From positions 62,001 to 126,000 of the forward strand of contig NZ_FPKV01000003.1 of NCBI RefSeq assembly GCF_900114265.1: 64,000 nt of DNA, in the 5' to 3' direction. The stretch's first letter is position 1. Every line of letters begins with the position of its first letter. The stretch is from Flaviramulus basaltis (GTDB lineage: Bacteria > Bacteroidota > Bacteroidia > Flavobacteriales > Flavobacteriaceae). Below the pieces are notes generated by a model that did no database searches, was not told where the DNA came from, and saw nothing but the letters and a program-made list of their open reading frames with translations. This document shows positions 19,730-28,465 of the stretch, piece by piece. The position numbers and the translations under genes were made by a program.

Positions 19730-20335
19730 TTAAAGTTTATCGTTTATTATTGTTTTTACAATATCTATAGCTACAGTGTTGTAATGGTTGTTAGGAATTA
19801 TAATATCTGCATACTCTTTTGTGGGTTCTATAAACTGATTGTGCATTGGTTTTAACGTTGTTTTGTATCTGTTAAGAACCTCATCTAAATCTCTTCCACG
19901 ATCTGTAATGTCACGTTTTAAGCGTCTTATTAAGCGTTCATCACTATCTGCATGTACAAATATTTTAATATCAAACATTTTTCTTAATTCAGGATTTGTA
20001 AGAATTAAGATACCTTCAACAATCATTACTTTTCTTGGATGTGTTAAAATAGTATCACCAGTTCTATTATGTTTAACGAAAGAATACACAGGTTGGTGTA
20101 TTGGTTTTCCTTTTTTTAATTCTTTTAAATGTTTAACTAAAAGATCAAAATCTATAGATCTTGGGTGATCAAAGTTTATTTTTACACGTTCTTCATAGCT
20201 AAGATGTGTAGTATCTGTGTAATAAGAATCTTGGGAGATAATACCAACTTCACCTTCAGGTAGTTCATTTATAATTTGGTTGACAACTGTTGTTTTACCA
20301 CAACCTGTACCACCTGCAATTCCTATTATAAGCAT
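19730..20335 (-). CDS. udk: Uridine kinase
   Basis: Uridine/cytidine kinase of pyrimidine salvage, making UMP and CMP. The P-loop is GIAGGTGCGKTTVV at residue 4. SQDSYYTD and NFDHPRSIDFDLLVKHLKEL form the nucleoside-binding region, RRLKRDITDRGRDLDEVL is the lid, and KEYADIIIPN lies near the end. The length (201 residues) is normal. It is the first gene of the operon that also carries the FtsB-like protein and the methylmalonyl-CoA mutase; its promoter should lie in the 64-bp gap before the cytochrome gene's end. Confidence 0.96.
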   Translation of the reverse strand: MLIIGIAGGTGCGKTTVVNQIINELPEGEVGIISQDSYYTDTTHLSYEERVKINFDHPRSIDFDLLVKHLKELKKGKPIHQPVYSFVKHNRTGDTILTHPRKVMIVEGILILTNPELRKMFDIKIFVHADSDERLIRRLKRDITDRGRDLDEVLNRYKTTLKPMHNQFIEPTKEYADIIIPNNHYNTVAIDIVKTIINDKL

Positions 20336-20399
20336 GATTTTTTGTTTAATTAACGTTGTGCAAAGTTAGTTAAATGTTAATCATTTATAATTAAATTAT

Positions 20400-20816
20400 C
20401 TATTTTTTGATATTTGAAACCTCTTGTTCTGTGACTATTTTGTCATTTTTATTACCCCAACTATTTGTAATGTAATTCATAACGTCGGCAATTTCATCAT
20501 CACCCAAACCTAACGGTGCCATATAACCATTGTAGGTTTTTTTATTTACAACAATTTCACCTTTTTGTCCATACTTGATGCCTTTTATGCTGGCTTCACG
20601 GTTTTCCATTAAATAATCGGATTTTGCCAACGGTGGAAATGTATTTTCAACACCTTTTCCAGTTGGCATGTGGCATGTAATACAGAAATCTGTGTAAATT
20701 TCGCTACCTCTTTCTATACTCAGTTTTAAAGAGTCGGTTTGAGAAAAAGCCTCTGTATTAGAGTTTAATAAAAAAAAGAATATTATTGCTGCAATTCTAG
20801 TTGCTATCAATTTCAT
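20400..20816 (-). CDS. Exported class I cytochrome c
   Basis: A signal peptide (about residues 1-25) is followed by a single haem-binding motif CITCHM, then GKGVENTFPPLAKSDYL. A later YMAPLGLGDDEIADVMNYI provides the axial methionine and the terminal helix. The small (138-aa) periplasmic mono-haem protein is an electron carrier. It lies 11 bp downstream of the sugar dehydrogenase gene, so it probably accepts electrons from that enzyme. Confidence 0.92.
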   Translation of the reverse strand: MKLIATRIAAIIFFFLLNSNTEAFSQTDSLKLSIERGSEIYTDFCITCHMPTGKGVENTFPPLAKSDYLMENREASIKGIKYGQKGEIVVNKKTYNGYMAPLGLGDDEIADVMNYITNSWGNKNDKIVTEQEVSNIKK

Positions 20817-20827
20817 TTTAATTAATT

Positions 20828-21952
20828 TTATTTATTTGGAACAATTTTAACAATCCCTTTTCCTTCAATAGCTACATAAATATAGCCATCAGGACCTTGA
20901 ATTACATTTCTAACACGACCTAAACCTTCTAATAATTTTTCGCGTTTTACAACTTTGTTGTTTTTTAATTCTAATCGCTCTAAATACGAGAATTTTAATG
21001 AACCAACCAATATATTACCTTTCCAATTTGGGTATATATTAGATGTAACAAAAGCCATACCGCTTGGAGCGATTGATGGAACCCAATAAAAAAGTGGTTG
21101 TTCCATGCCTTCCTTTTCTGTTATATCTGTAAAAGAGGTGCCGCTATAATTTATTCCATATGAAATTACTGGCCAACCATAATTCTTTCCTTTTTCTATA
21201 ATATTAATCTCATCTCCTCCTTGTGGACCGTGTTCGTTAACCCAAATGGCTCCTGTATAAGGGTTTTTTGCCATGCCTTGGGGGTTTCTGTGGCCATAAC
21301 TAAAAATAGCTGGTTTCGCATTTTTATTATTTACAAATGGGTTATCAGTAGGGATGCTTCCATCGTCATTTAATCTGTAGATTTTACCGCCATCGCGAGT
21401 TATATCTTGCGGATTTATATCGCGCTCACCGCGTTCGCCAGCAGAGAAGTAAAGGTATCCATCATCATCAAATTCTATACGAGAACCAAAATGTTGCCCC
21501 TTTTTTGTGTTAGGTGTGGCCTTGTATAGTAATTGTTTTTCAACAAGTGTATTACCATTTAATTTAGCTCTAATTAATGCGGTGTTTCCCCCATCTTCAT
21601 CTCCTTCAGATGAGCTGAAGGTGATGTAAATCCAACCGGTTTTTTCGTATTCTGGATGAAGCTTTATATCTAATAATCCGCCTTGACCTCTAACATATAC
21701 TTCTGGAGCACCATCAATAATTGTTTTTTTACCATCTTTAAAATGAATTAATTCTCCAGTTTTTTCTGTAATTAGCATGCTGCCATCAGGAAGAAATGTC
21801 ATTCCCCAAGGAATATTTATATCTGGAACTACCAATTCGGTTGTGTAATCTATATTAGTAGGCTCTTCGGCTTTAACCTCAGATGCTGCTTGTTGTGCAC
21901 AAGCATTAAAAGTGATAAAAAGGAATGACAGTAATGAATGGATGTATTTCAT
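20828..21952 (-). CDS. PQQ-dependent sugar dehydrogenase (glucose/sorbosone dehydrogenase family)
   Basis: The 374-residue exported protein shows the six-bladed propeller signature of soluble aldose dehydrogenases: PWGMTFLPDGSMLITEKTG, GGLLDIKLHPEYEKTGWIYI, SAGERGERDINPQDITRDGG and VNEHGPQGGDEIN. These oxidise aldoses with PQQ at the periplasmic face. The N-terminus FLFITFNACAQQ could be a lipoprotein box (Cys at residue 18). The cytochrome c gene follows at once, and the TonB receptor gene precedes it by 20 bp, suggesting one operon. Confidence 0.9.
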   Translation of the reverse strand: MKYIHSLLSFLFITFNACAQQAASEVKAEEPTNIDYTTELVVPDINIPWGMTFLPDGSMLITEKTGELIHFKDGKKTIIDGAPEVYVRGQGGLLDIKLHPEYEKTGWIYITFSSSEGDEDGGNTALIRAKLNGNTLVEKQLLYKATPNTKKGQHFGSRIEFDDDGYLYFSAGERGERDINPQDITRDGGKIYRLNDDGSIPTDNPFVNNKNAKPAIFSYGHRNPQGMAKNPYTGAIWVNEHGPQGGDEINIIEKGKNYGWPVISYGINYSGTSFTDITEKEGMEQPLFYWVPSIAPSGMAFVTSNIYPNWKGNILVGSLKFSYLERLELKNNKVVKREKLLEGLGRVRNVIQGPDGYIYVAIEGKGIVKIVPNK

Positions 21953-21972
21953 TTTTTTATATATGGTTTACA

Positions 21973-24273
21973 TTAAAAAATATAATTAATATTTATTCCT
22001 GTATAATAATTTACAGGGTTTCCAGGATAATAATATCTAGGTGCACTACCACCAAAACCTGAAGTATTTATCAGAATTTGAGATGCATAGTGTTCATCAA
22101 AGATATTATTTAAGCCTAAGAAAGCATTTAATTTTAGCTTTTTATTAAGATTTATTTTATAACCAATTTTTAAGTTGGTAAGGTTGTAGCTTGAAGAATA
22201 CAAACTATTACTATCTGTTATTGGCATTTCACCTATATATTGATAATTAATGTTTCCATAAAAGCCTATTGCCATATCAAAATCAATTCCTGCATTAAAA
22301 ACATTAGATGGAACTCCGGTTAAATCATTTCTAGAATAGTCTTCTGTATCATCAATAAATTTTTTAAAAGTGAAATTATTTAACGTGTAGTTTATAAAAG
22401 AGCTAATTGATACGGATTCTTTTGAAACCCATTTGTAATTTAAATCTAGTTCTAATCCATTATGTTGTGTTTTGCCAGCATTAACACCAATATATTGGTC
22501 TTCGTCCACTCTACGAGAAACCAAAAGATTTTTAATATTTAGTTGATAAACGGAAGCGCTAAATTGTAAACGATTGTTTAAAATAGATCCTCGTGTACCT
22601 ATTTCAAAATTCCAACCAGTTTCTGGTTTTAAGCCAGTATTTATTTGCCCATCTGGAAGTAGAGTTTCTTCAAGTGAAATAGGTGAAAAACCATGGCTTA
22701 CATTAGAGTAAACACTTAAGTCTTTTGAAATTAAATGTGATATTCCAAATTTTGGCGAGATTATGTTTTTAAATTTAAAATCACCTGATTGGTCTGGATT
22801 TGAATCTGAAACCGGAAAATTATCATTTAATTTATAGGATGTTTTGTTTAAATTTAAACCAATAGAAATAGTTGTTTTTTCTGAAAATTCATAATTTACT
22901 TCAGCAAAAACATTGTAGTAATCTCTGTTTTCTTTAAAATCTGATAGTCTGTTGCCTTCAACACTCCCTGTGCCAGAAGTGAAATCTTCATATAAATTTT
23001 CAAAAGTTCCGTAATTATAAGTGTCCTTAAAAAACTCAGCTCCTAAAGTCCATTCAAGATTGTTTTTAAATAATTTAAATTTTCCTAATAATCGACTTCT
23101 TAAACCTATAGCAAAGGTTTTTTCTTTTAGTATATTAAAAGGTCGTGGTTCGTATGCATTTCTAAATGAAGTGAAAATACTAGTTGCTTGTTTTAAAGTA
23201 GTATTGTATTCGTGGTTCCAAGAAACCCCAAAAATACCTCGTTGAGAATCTTCGTAACCTTTTGCTTGTTTCCATGTAAATGCTGCTGATTTTGGATTTG
23301 TTAAATAAGTATTTTCATCAATTGAACTTGGTATGAATGCTTTTAAATCAACATAACTACCTAAAAAAGATAATTCATCTTTATCACTTAAAAAATGATT
23401 TGATGTTAGAGTAATAGTTTGCCTATCATATTCATTATTTTCACGATAACCATCACTATGTGTATTACTGTAAACAGCTCTGAGACTATTTTTTGTTGTA
23501 CCATGATTTACGTTTATAATACCTTTAATAAGACCAAAAGAACCAATAGATAATTCACTATTAAGATTGAAGTTTTTTAAATATGCATTTTGAGGTGTTA
23601 AATGAATAGTACCGCCTAAACCAGCGCCATAAATACTTGAAGCAGCACCTTTAATAATTTCGAAACGTGATATTGAGGCTAATTCGAAATCTTCAATTGT
23701 GGAAGATCCACTGCCATTAGTTAATGGAATATCTTTAAAATAAGCTCTAATTTTTGAAGTTCCAAAAAGATTTCTTGAGCCAATACCTCTTATTGTAATC
23801 CGGTTTGTGTTAAGTGCACCACTTTGCATAAATACACCTGGTGTTCTATTTAAAATGGGAGCGAAGTCTGTATTGTTTGAGCGTTGAATATCTTTATAAG
23901 AAATAATACTTATAGAAGCACTTGCTTTTTTTAGTTTTTTAGGAATGTGATTTGCGTTTATAACAATTTCATTTAATTCAGAAGGGTTAATGCTAAGTTG
24001 TATGATGTAATACTGGTTTACTTCAAGTTCTATAATTTTTTCAAAATACCCTTCTTTTTTAAATGAGTAAGTACCAGAAATATTAATTTCAAAAGTGCCA
24101 TCTATATTTGATGTTATAATCGAATTAGTTTCTGCATTCTTTATTATAGAAAGCGCTAAGGGTGTAAAGTTATCATTGTCTACTATTTTACCTTTGATAT
24201 TTGACTGACTGTAACTACAGTACGTCGTTTGAATAATTAAAAAAATTAAAAGGCTTTTTTTTATAAAATGCAT
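21973..24273 (-). CDS. TonB-dependent outer membrane receptor
   Basis: A signal peptide is followed by a carboxypeptidase-like regulatory domain (about residues 25-105, GKIVDNDNFTPL). Next come the plug domain (NNTDFAPILNRTPGVFMQSG, ITIRGIGSRNLFG, FEIIKGAASSIYGAGLGGTI) and a beta barrel ending in aromatic GININYIF. The 766 residues are a standard length. It imports a ligand using TonB energy. There is no adjacent SusD, so a metal chelate or small cofactor is as likely as a glycan. Linkage to a PQQ-type enzyme makes cofactor or sugar uptake plausible, but that is inference. Confidence 0.93.
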   Translation of the reverse strand: MHFIKKSLLIFLIIQTTYCSYSQSNIKGKIVDNDNFTPLALSIIKNAETNSIITSNIDGTFEINISGTYSFKKEGYFEKIIELEVNQYYIIQLSINPSELNEIVINANHIPKKLKKASASISIISYKDIQRSNNTDFAPILNRTPGVFMQSGALNTNRITIRGIGSRNLFGTSKIRAYFKDIPLTNGSGSSTIEDFELASISRFEIIKGAASSIYGAGLGGTIHLTPQNAYLKNFNLNSELSIGSFGLIKGIINVNHGTTKNSLRAVYSNTHSDGYRENNEYDRQTITLTSNHFLSDKDELSFLGSYVDLKAFIPSSIDENTYLTNPKSAAFTWKQAKGYEDSQRGIFGVSWNHEYNTTLKQATSIFTSFRNAYEPRPFNILKEKTFAIGLRSRLLGKFKLFKNNLEWTLGAEFFKDTYNYGTFENLYEDFTSGTGSVEGNRLSDFKENRDYYNVFAEVNYEFSEKTTISIGLNLNKTSYKLNDNFPVSDSNPDQSGDFKFKNIISPKFGISHLISKDLSVYSNVSHGFSPISLEETLLPDGQINTGLKPETGWNFEIGTRGSILNNRLQFSASVYQLNIKNLLVSRRVDEDQYIGVNAGKTQHNGLELDLNYKWVSKESVSISSFINYTLNNFTFKKFIDDTEDYSRNDLTGVPSNVFNAGIDFDMAIGFYGNINYQYIGEMPITDSNSLYSSSYNLTNLKIGYKINLNKKLKLNAFLGLNNIFDEHYASQILINTSGFGGSAPRYYYPGNPVNYYTGININYIF

Positions 24274-24344
24274 TCAGGCTCATTCAAAATTAATAGATGC
24301 TAAATTATTGATTTTTATACAAAAAATATTTTTAAAAATTATAA

Positions 24345-24373
24345 TTGTTAAATGAATAAAAAAAGTATATTTG
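24345..24373 (+). promoter_or_regulatory. Bacteroidota-type promoter for tRNA-Pro
   Basis: TTG at 24345-24347 and TATATTTG at 24366-24373 are separated by 18 bp. This matches the flavobacterial sigma-A pattern (TTG, about 19 bp, TAnnTTTG), and the -7 box lies 24 bp before the tRNA. Confidence 0.75.
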
Positions 24374-24397
24374 CATCCCGTTACAGATAACCAGAAT

Positions 24398-24472
24398 CGG
24401 GGTGTAGCGTAGCCCGGTTATCGCGCCGCGTTTGGGACGCGGAGGTCGCAGGTTCGAATCCTGCCACCCCGA
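24398..24472 (+). tRNA. tRNA-Pro (anticodon UGG); integration site of the adjacent element
   Basis: The acceptor stem CGGGGTG pairs with CACCCCG. The D arm, an anticodon stem CCGCG/CGCGG with loop TTTGGGA (anticodon TGG) and the T arm GCAGG-TTCGAAT-CCTGC are all intact; the discriminator is A and CCA is not encoded. The 3' segment TCCTGCCACCCCGAC (24459-24473) recurs at 61869-61883, identifying this tRNA as the attachment site. Confidence 0.97.
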
Positions 24473-24473
24473 C
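24459..24473 (+). repeat. attL-type direct repeat (tRNA-Pro 3' end)
   Basis: The 15-bp TCCTGCCACCCCGAC is identical to 61869-61883. Flanking bases differ on both sides (A and T here; T and G at the other copy), so 15 bp is the whole shared core. Confidence 0.85.
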
Positions 24474-24496
24474 TTTTTAACAAATCAATAAGTAAC

Positions 24497-24530
24497 AAAA
24501 ACTTGGTAATCGTATGATTATCAAGTTTTT
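24497..24530 (+). terminator. Hairpin next to attL, probable tRNA-Pro terminator
   Basis: The left arm (24497-24511) and right arm (24516-24530) form a 15-bp stem with one G-T wobble around loop GTAT, ending in TTTTT. The central TAATCGTATGATTA is shared with a hairpin at 61906-61939 next to the other attachment repeat, where the outer stem bases differ but still pair. Confidence 0.75.
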
Positions 24531-24583
24531 GTGGTTTTAGGGCTATCATTTAATTTGAATTGGTTTGGTCAAAAATGTGACCA

Positions 24584-24627
24584 ATTCGGTTACCAAGTCT
24601 TAAAACGTATAAAAAAGGTAACCGAAT
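24584..24627. repeat. Candidate integrase arm-type sites, left end
   Basis: ATTCGGTTACCA at 24584-24595 is followed by an inverted copy, GGTAACCGAAT, at 24617-24627. The direct form occurs again at 61798-61809 near the right end. This placement inside both ends is what arm-binding sites of lambda-type integrases look like. Confidence 0.6.
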
Positions 24628-24676
24628 ACTTTGATTTGACTTTTGTTTTTAATGTTCAATCTTAAAAACAAAACGT

Positions 24677-25876
24677 ATGAAAAACACAAACACCTTCAGT
24701 ATTCTGTTCTGGTTAAAACTAGCCAATGCCAAGAACGGAAAAGCACCCCTTTATGCCCGAATTACAGTGAATGGAAAACGTGCAGAATTATCACTAAAAA
24801 GAAAACTCCTTGTATCCAATTGGGATGCCAACAAAAACAGGTTAAAGGGACTGAGTGACGTGACCAAGATATTCAACAATTATCTGGAGCAGGTACATTC
24901 TGAACTTTTTGAAAGCTATCAAGAGCTTAAGGATAAAAACCAATTGGTAACAGCACAGTTGATCAAATCATCATTTCTGGATAATGGCATAAGCAACCAT
25001 GCATTATCAGACATTATAGACTATCATAATGAGCATATGAAGTCCACATTACGATGGGGAACACAGAAGAACTATTTTACGACCCATAAATACCTTTATC
25101 TTTTTCTAAAGCAAAAGCACAAAACAACGGATATGTTTTTATCCCAATTAAGCTATAAGTTCATCATTGATTTTGAACGCTATTTAAGACACCAAAAATC
25201 CATGGGCAACAACACGGTCATGAAGCATATAGAACGATTGAGAAAAATGGTCAGTCTAGCTTATAAGATGGAATGGATAGAAAAGGACCCATTCATAAAG
25301 TTTGAGGCCAAGTACGAAAGAAAGGAAAGAACGTTTTTAACAACAAATGAGTTACAAACCATAGAGGATAAACAGTTTGACATTCCAAGATTGCAACTCA
25401 TAAAAGATTTGTTTGTTTTTAGTTGTTATACTGGGCTGTCCTATGGTGATGTTATGGGTTTGACCAGAGATAATCTGTGTATAGGCATAGATGGAAAACA
25501 ATGGATATATTCACAAAGGGAAAAGACCAGTGTTCCAGTGAAAATCCCATTGTTATCAAAAGCATTAGGCATTATAGCAAAATATAAAACACATCCCAAT
25601 TCCATAAATAAGGAAACTCTGTTCCCAACCATATCAAACCAGAAGTTGAATTCCTATTTAAAGGAAATAGCGGATGTTTGCAGGATAAGAAAGAACCTCA
25701 CATTCCATATAGCAAGACACACATTCGCTACCACGGTAACCCTGAGCAATGGTGTACCTATTGAAACTGTATCAAAGCTTTTGGGACATAGAAAAATCAC
25801 AACTACCCAGATATATGCAAAAGTGATTGAAAGAAAGGTGAGTGAGGATATGGAAAGATTGGAAAAATGTTTTTGA
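24677..25876 (+). CDS. int: Tyrosine-type site-specific integrase of the element
   Basis: A 399-residue Bacteroidota integrase: an N-terminal arm-binding domain (NGKAPLYARITVNGKRAELSL), a SAM-like core-binding domain (about residues 115-210), and a catalytic domain with FSCYTGLSYGDV, then HIARHTFATTVTLSNGVP (H-x-x-R), LLGHRKITTTQIYAKV (His and the nucleophile Tyr). The first catalytic Arg is Ser in CYTGLS, as is known for the CTnDOT integrase group. It recombines the tRNA-Pro attachment sites. It lies about 200 bp inside the left end, reading inward. Confidence 0.95.
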   Translation: MKNTNTFSILFWLKLANAKNGKAPLYARITVNGKRAELSLKRKLLVSNWDANKNRLKGLSDVTKIFNNYLEQVHSELFESYQELKDKNQLVTAQLIKSSFLDNGISNHALSDIIDYHNEHMKSTLRWGTQKNYFTTHKYLYLFLKQKHKTTDMFLSQLSYKFIIDFERYLRHQKSMGNNTVMKHIERLRKMVSLAYKMEWIEKDPFIKFEAKYERKERTFLTTNELQTIEDKQFDIPRLQLIKDLFVFSCYTGLSYGDVMGLTRDNLCIGIDGKQWIYSQREKTSVPVKIPLLSKALGIIAKYKTHPNSINKETLFPTISNQKLNSYLKEIADVCRIRKNLTFHIARHTFATTVTLSNGVPIETVSKLLGHRKITTTQIYAKVIERKVSEDMERLEKCF

Positions 25877-26085
25877 AGAACAAACCAAGAGAAAAATGGC
25901 TAGAGAAGTATTTGTACTATAATGTTCTGCTTTATGTAACTTGAGCTTTGGTTAAAAGCGAAAGTTCTTACTACAGTTTCTTTAAAAAATTTCTTCTCAA
26001 AAGTTTCTTCTACTAAAGCTAATAGAACACTTTTTATGCGACGACCTAGGAGGGAAGCGTAATGTGTATGGGATAGAATTTCAGT

Positions 26086-26298
26086 TTAACACTTATAATA
26101 GCCCAATTCTATCATTGTACTTAAAGTAGCCATAAATCCATTTTCATTTGGATTTTCTTTGGATGGACTTAAATTGGTGTACATATCTTTATGAATATCA
26201 TTGTAACTATACTCAACTATAAGATAATAGGTATCTAATTTTGGGGCGTATATTTTGTTGCCAACTTTTAATTCGGTTAATTCTGTTATTTTATTCAT
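26086..26298 (-). CDS. Small protein of unknown function at the end of the Pycsar-like operon
   Basis: A 70-residue soluble protein (MNKITELTELKVGNKIYAPK at the start, IELGYYKC at the end) with alternating hydrophobic residues suggesting a small beta domain. I recognise no family. It starts 18 bp after the E2-like gene and shares its strand and AT-rich composition, so it is probably the last gene of that operon. It lacks a C-terminal Gly-Gly, so it does not look like a ready ubiquitin-type modifier for the E2-like neighbour. Confidence 0.65.
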   Translation of the reverse strand: MNKITELTELKVGNKIYAPKLDTYYLIVEYSYNDIHKDMYTNLSPSKENPNENGFMATLSTMIELGYYKC

Positions 26299-26316
26299 AA
26301 TTCTATTTTTATTAAT

Positions 26317-26970
26317 TTAATTATTTAGATTATTAAAACCATCTAAATCTCTCTGTATTCTGTCTTTTGGCAAACTCTTTAAAAACCCTAATGTACCTAA
26401 ATGACAATTTTTAATTTTAATTTCTTTACCACAAACACAAAATTGATTTCTACCTGGAATATCATTATTCTTAACAGATGTGAGTATTTTAATAATAACA
26501 GAAACATCATTCAATTTAAGTCTTTCTTCGTAGAATTGTATTACACCATCAAAATGATGCATGTATTCTTCATTAGCATATTTACCATTTTTCATTTTAT
26601 ATAACACGTTTGTGAAGAATGGGTATACTTTTTCTTGATAGAACGTAATAATATTTATACCACGTTTTGACATAAATTCTAGTTCATGATCTATATCCAA
26701 ACAACAAAAGCCATCTTCACTTATATGCCATTCATCAATTCTTTCTATTTTCGTACTTGTTTCCTTAACAATTGGTACACAATATGGATATTTTTGTTTT
26801 TCTATAAAGATTTCAATTTTAAATGAATCCCAATAATTGCCATCAACATCGCAAATATCAATCAAACCTTTAAGGATAGAACATTTCTTTTTTGGACGTT
26901 CGTAATACTTGAATTTTGGATATGTATTTAAAAAGCTATTAATATTTTTTTCTAGTAGACTATTAGTCAT
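26317..26970 (-). CDS. E2 ubiquitin-conjugating-like protein with C-terminal SEC-C-like zinc motif
   Basis: The 217-residue protein has a UBC-like core: LKGLIDICDVDGNYWDSFKI, KYPYCVPIVKET, then WHISEDGFCCLDI (residues 81-93). That box corresponds to the E2 active-site pattern H-x(n)-G-x-x-C-L and puts the candidate catalytic cysteine at Cys90. Two helices follow (about 108-155). The C-terminus GRNQFCVCGKEIKIKNCHLG has the spacing of a SEC-C zinc knuckle (Cys178, Cys180, Cys189, His190). Bacterial E2-like proteins normally accompany E1 and JAB partners, as in type II CBASS, but neither is present here. Its ATG overlaps the cyclase stop by 8 bp, so it is co-translated with the cyclase. Confidence 0.7.
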   Translation of the reverse strand: MTNSLLEKNINSFLNTYPKFKYYERPKKKCSILKGLIDICDVDGNYWDSFKIEIFIEKQKYPYCVPIVKETSTKIERIDEWHISEDGFCCLDIDHELEFMSKRGINIITFYQEKVYPFFTNVLYKMKNGKYANEEYMHHFDGVIQFYEERLKLNDVSVIIKILTSVKNNDIPGRNQFCVCGKEIKIKNCHLGTLGFLKSLPKDRIQRDLDGFNNLNN

Positions 26971-27970
26971 AAGAAAAATATGGTTTACTTAATTTTGCAA
27001 TAGGTTTTAAACTTGAAACAGTTAAAGGTTCTAAAATGTTGTTGGCTTTAGGAATAGCATTACCAAATTGGTCTACTGCAATGAATGGTTGCTTTTTCAA
27101 GAACAGCTCCCAATTGAAATCATATTGAGTATAATTGAAATTTCTATCTGCAATTCTATAAATATATCTGTCATTTTCATTTCCAGTTCTGCGACTAACT
27201 GGTTTGAATAAATCATCATTATTTTCTAATTCGGATTTAACAAATTCGCCAACGACAATACCATTAGTTTGTGCGCTAGATTGCATTTTACTTGCTAAAC
27301 TCGTATGTAAACTACAAGTAGTTACTTCACTTATCTCCCCAATACCAGCATTTCCCCATAATACGTCTTCGGTATGCCCTAAATCTATTCCAGTCCTGAT
27401 TGATATATTTTCAATCCCTTGAGAATTAAAATACTCTTTTAAATCGTTTTTAACAAAATGGGTGTATACACTAACAGCTTGTAGTGCTTGTAAAACAGCC
27501 TTTTCTCGCGACATGTTTTTACCTCCGAAATAAACAAAAATTCCATCACCTTGTAATCTATGTATATAACCACCAAAAATTAATGCTGTATGTATTCCTG
27601 CTCTTTGAATAGCATTAGTAATTAAAAATATCGTTTCCTTATCAAATTTCTTGAATAAGTTTGTACTTCCTTTTATATCAATGAAAGCTGAAACAATATA
27701 ATGTTCTTCTGTTGAATTTGAATTTTTTAAATGCCCAAAATCTGGATGAAGACCTAGTTGTTGTTCATAATTTATTGTTGTTCCTATTTGACTCGAAAAG
27801 CTTTTTAAGCTATCTGCAATATCCTTTTGAGAAGCCTTAAAATAGATATTATTAAATTGTTCTTTCGATCTTTGAATTACAGGTTGACCTAAACCTTCTC
27901 TTATGTAATTGGATGAATCAGAGCTTACAGCTTCTTTAATTACATCCATATAATCTTTATATATGTTCAT
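26963..27970 (-). CDS. pycC: Pycsar-like nucleotide cyclase (class III, PycC family)
   Basis: The 335-residue protein carries a class III adenylate/guanylate-type cyclase domain (about residues 88-270). The two metal-binding aspartates are Asp98 in AFIDIKGSTNLF and Asp142 in HRLQGDGIFVYFGG, with IRTGIDLG following. It has no sensor or membrane domain. Soluble single-domain cyclases beside a small membrane effector are the hallmark of Pycsar anti-phage systems, which make cCMP or cUMP on infection. The neighbour 3 bp upstream is just such an effector. The base specificity cannot be read with certainty from the sequence. Confidence 0.85.
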   Translation of the reverse strand: MNIYKDYMDVIKEAVSSDSSNYIREGLGQPVIQRSKEQFNNIYFKASQKDIADSLKSFSSQIGTTINYEQQLGLHPDFGHLKNSNSTEEHYIVSAFIDIKGSTNLFKKFDKETIFLITNAIQRAGIHTALIFGGYIHRLQGDGIFVYFGGKNMSREKAVLQALQAVSVYTHFVKNDLKEYFNSQGIENISIRTGIDLGHTEDVLWGNAGIGEISEVTTCSLHTSLASKMQSSAQTNGIVVGEFVKSELENNDDLFKPVSRRTGNENDRYIYRIADRNFNYTQYDFNWELFLKKQPFIAVDQFGNAIPKANNILEPLTVSSLKPIAKLSKPYFSYD

Positions 27971-27973
27971 GGT

Positions 27974-28465
27974 TTAAAATTTATTTATTAAAAAAATTAT
28001 TATTAATGGGACTAGTCCAATAAATTGAAAAACTAACAGTCGTCCCGAAAGTTTTAAGCGTTCAAACTTTTTATTGAGTCCTTTGGATAAAATATGTACT
28101 TGACTTCTTAAATCTTTAAGTTCATCTTTGGAATCATATTTTTTCGATTGCTCAATGAAGTCTTCTTTAGATAGCGTACCAATTGTGCCAAAATAAAAAA
28201 GAGAATTTGGCTTCTTGGAAAAATAAGGAATACTCGCAAGAACGAGTATTATTAAAGTAATAAGACCCAAACCTAGTATTGCACACAAAATTAAATTGAA
28301 TATATCTGTATACTCCTTAATGTACTTATCTATATTTACGTAACTAGCTAAAACACCACTTAAAACAAATGTATTTATAGCTATATAAACAGCAGTCTTA
28401 TTATTTACACTTTCAAAATAGTGGTCAAATCGACTTATTGTATAGATTAATCTATCTTTTTCCAT
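27974..28465 (-). CDS. pycTM: Pycsar effector PycTM-like membrane protein (DUF5706 type)
   Basis: The 163-residue protein opens with ISRFDHYFESVNNKTAVYIA, the entry to the first helix (about 24-42), then a second helix (57-80). A cytoplasmic segment contains NSLFYFGTIGTLSKEDFIEQ and DLRSQVHILSKGLNKKFERL, and a C-terminal hydrophobic helix (about 143-163) ends it. This is the pattern of the Pycsar transmembrane effector domain. Such proteins bind the cyclic pyrimidine nucleotide and disrupt the inner membrane, causing abortive infection. The gene overlaps the LRAT-like gene by 14 bp and is 3 bp upstream of the cyclase. Confidence 0.82.
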   Translation of the reverse strand: MEKDRLIYTISRFDHYFESVNNKTAVYIAINTFVLSGVLASYVNIDKYIKEYTDIFNLILCAILGLGLITLIILVLASIPYFSKKPNSLFYFGTIGTLSKEDFIEQSKKYDSKDELKDLRSQVHILSKGLNKKFERLKLSGRLLVFQFIGLVPLIIIFLINKF

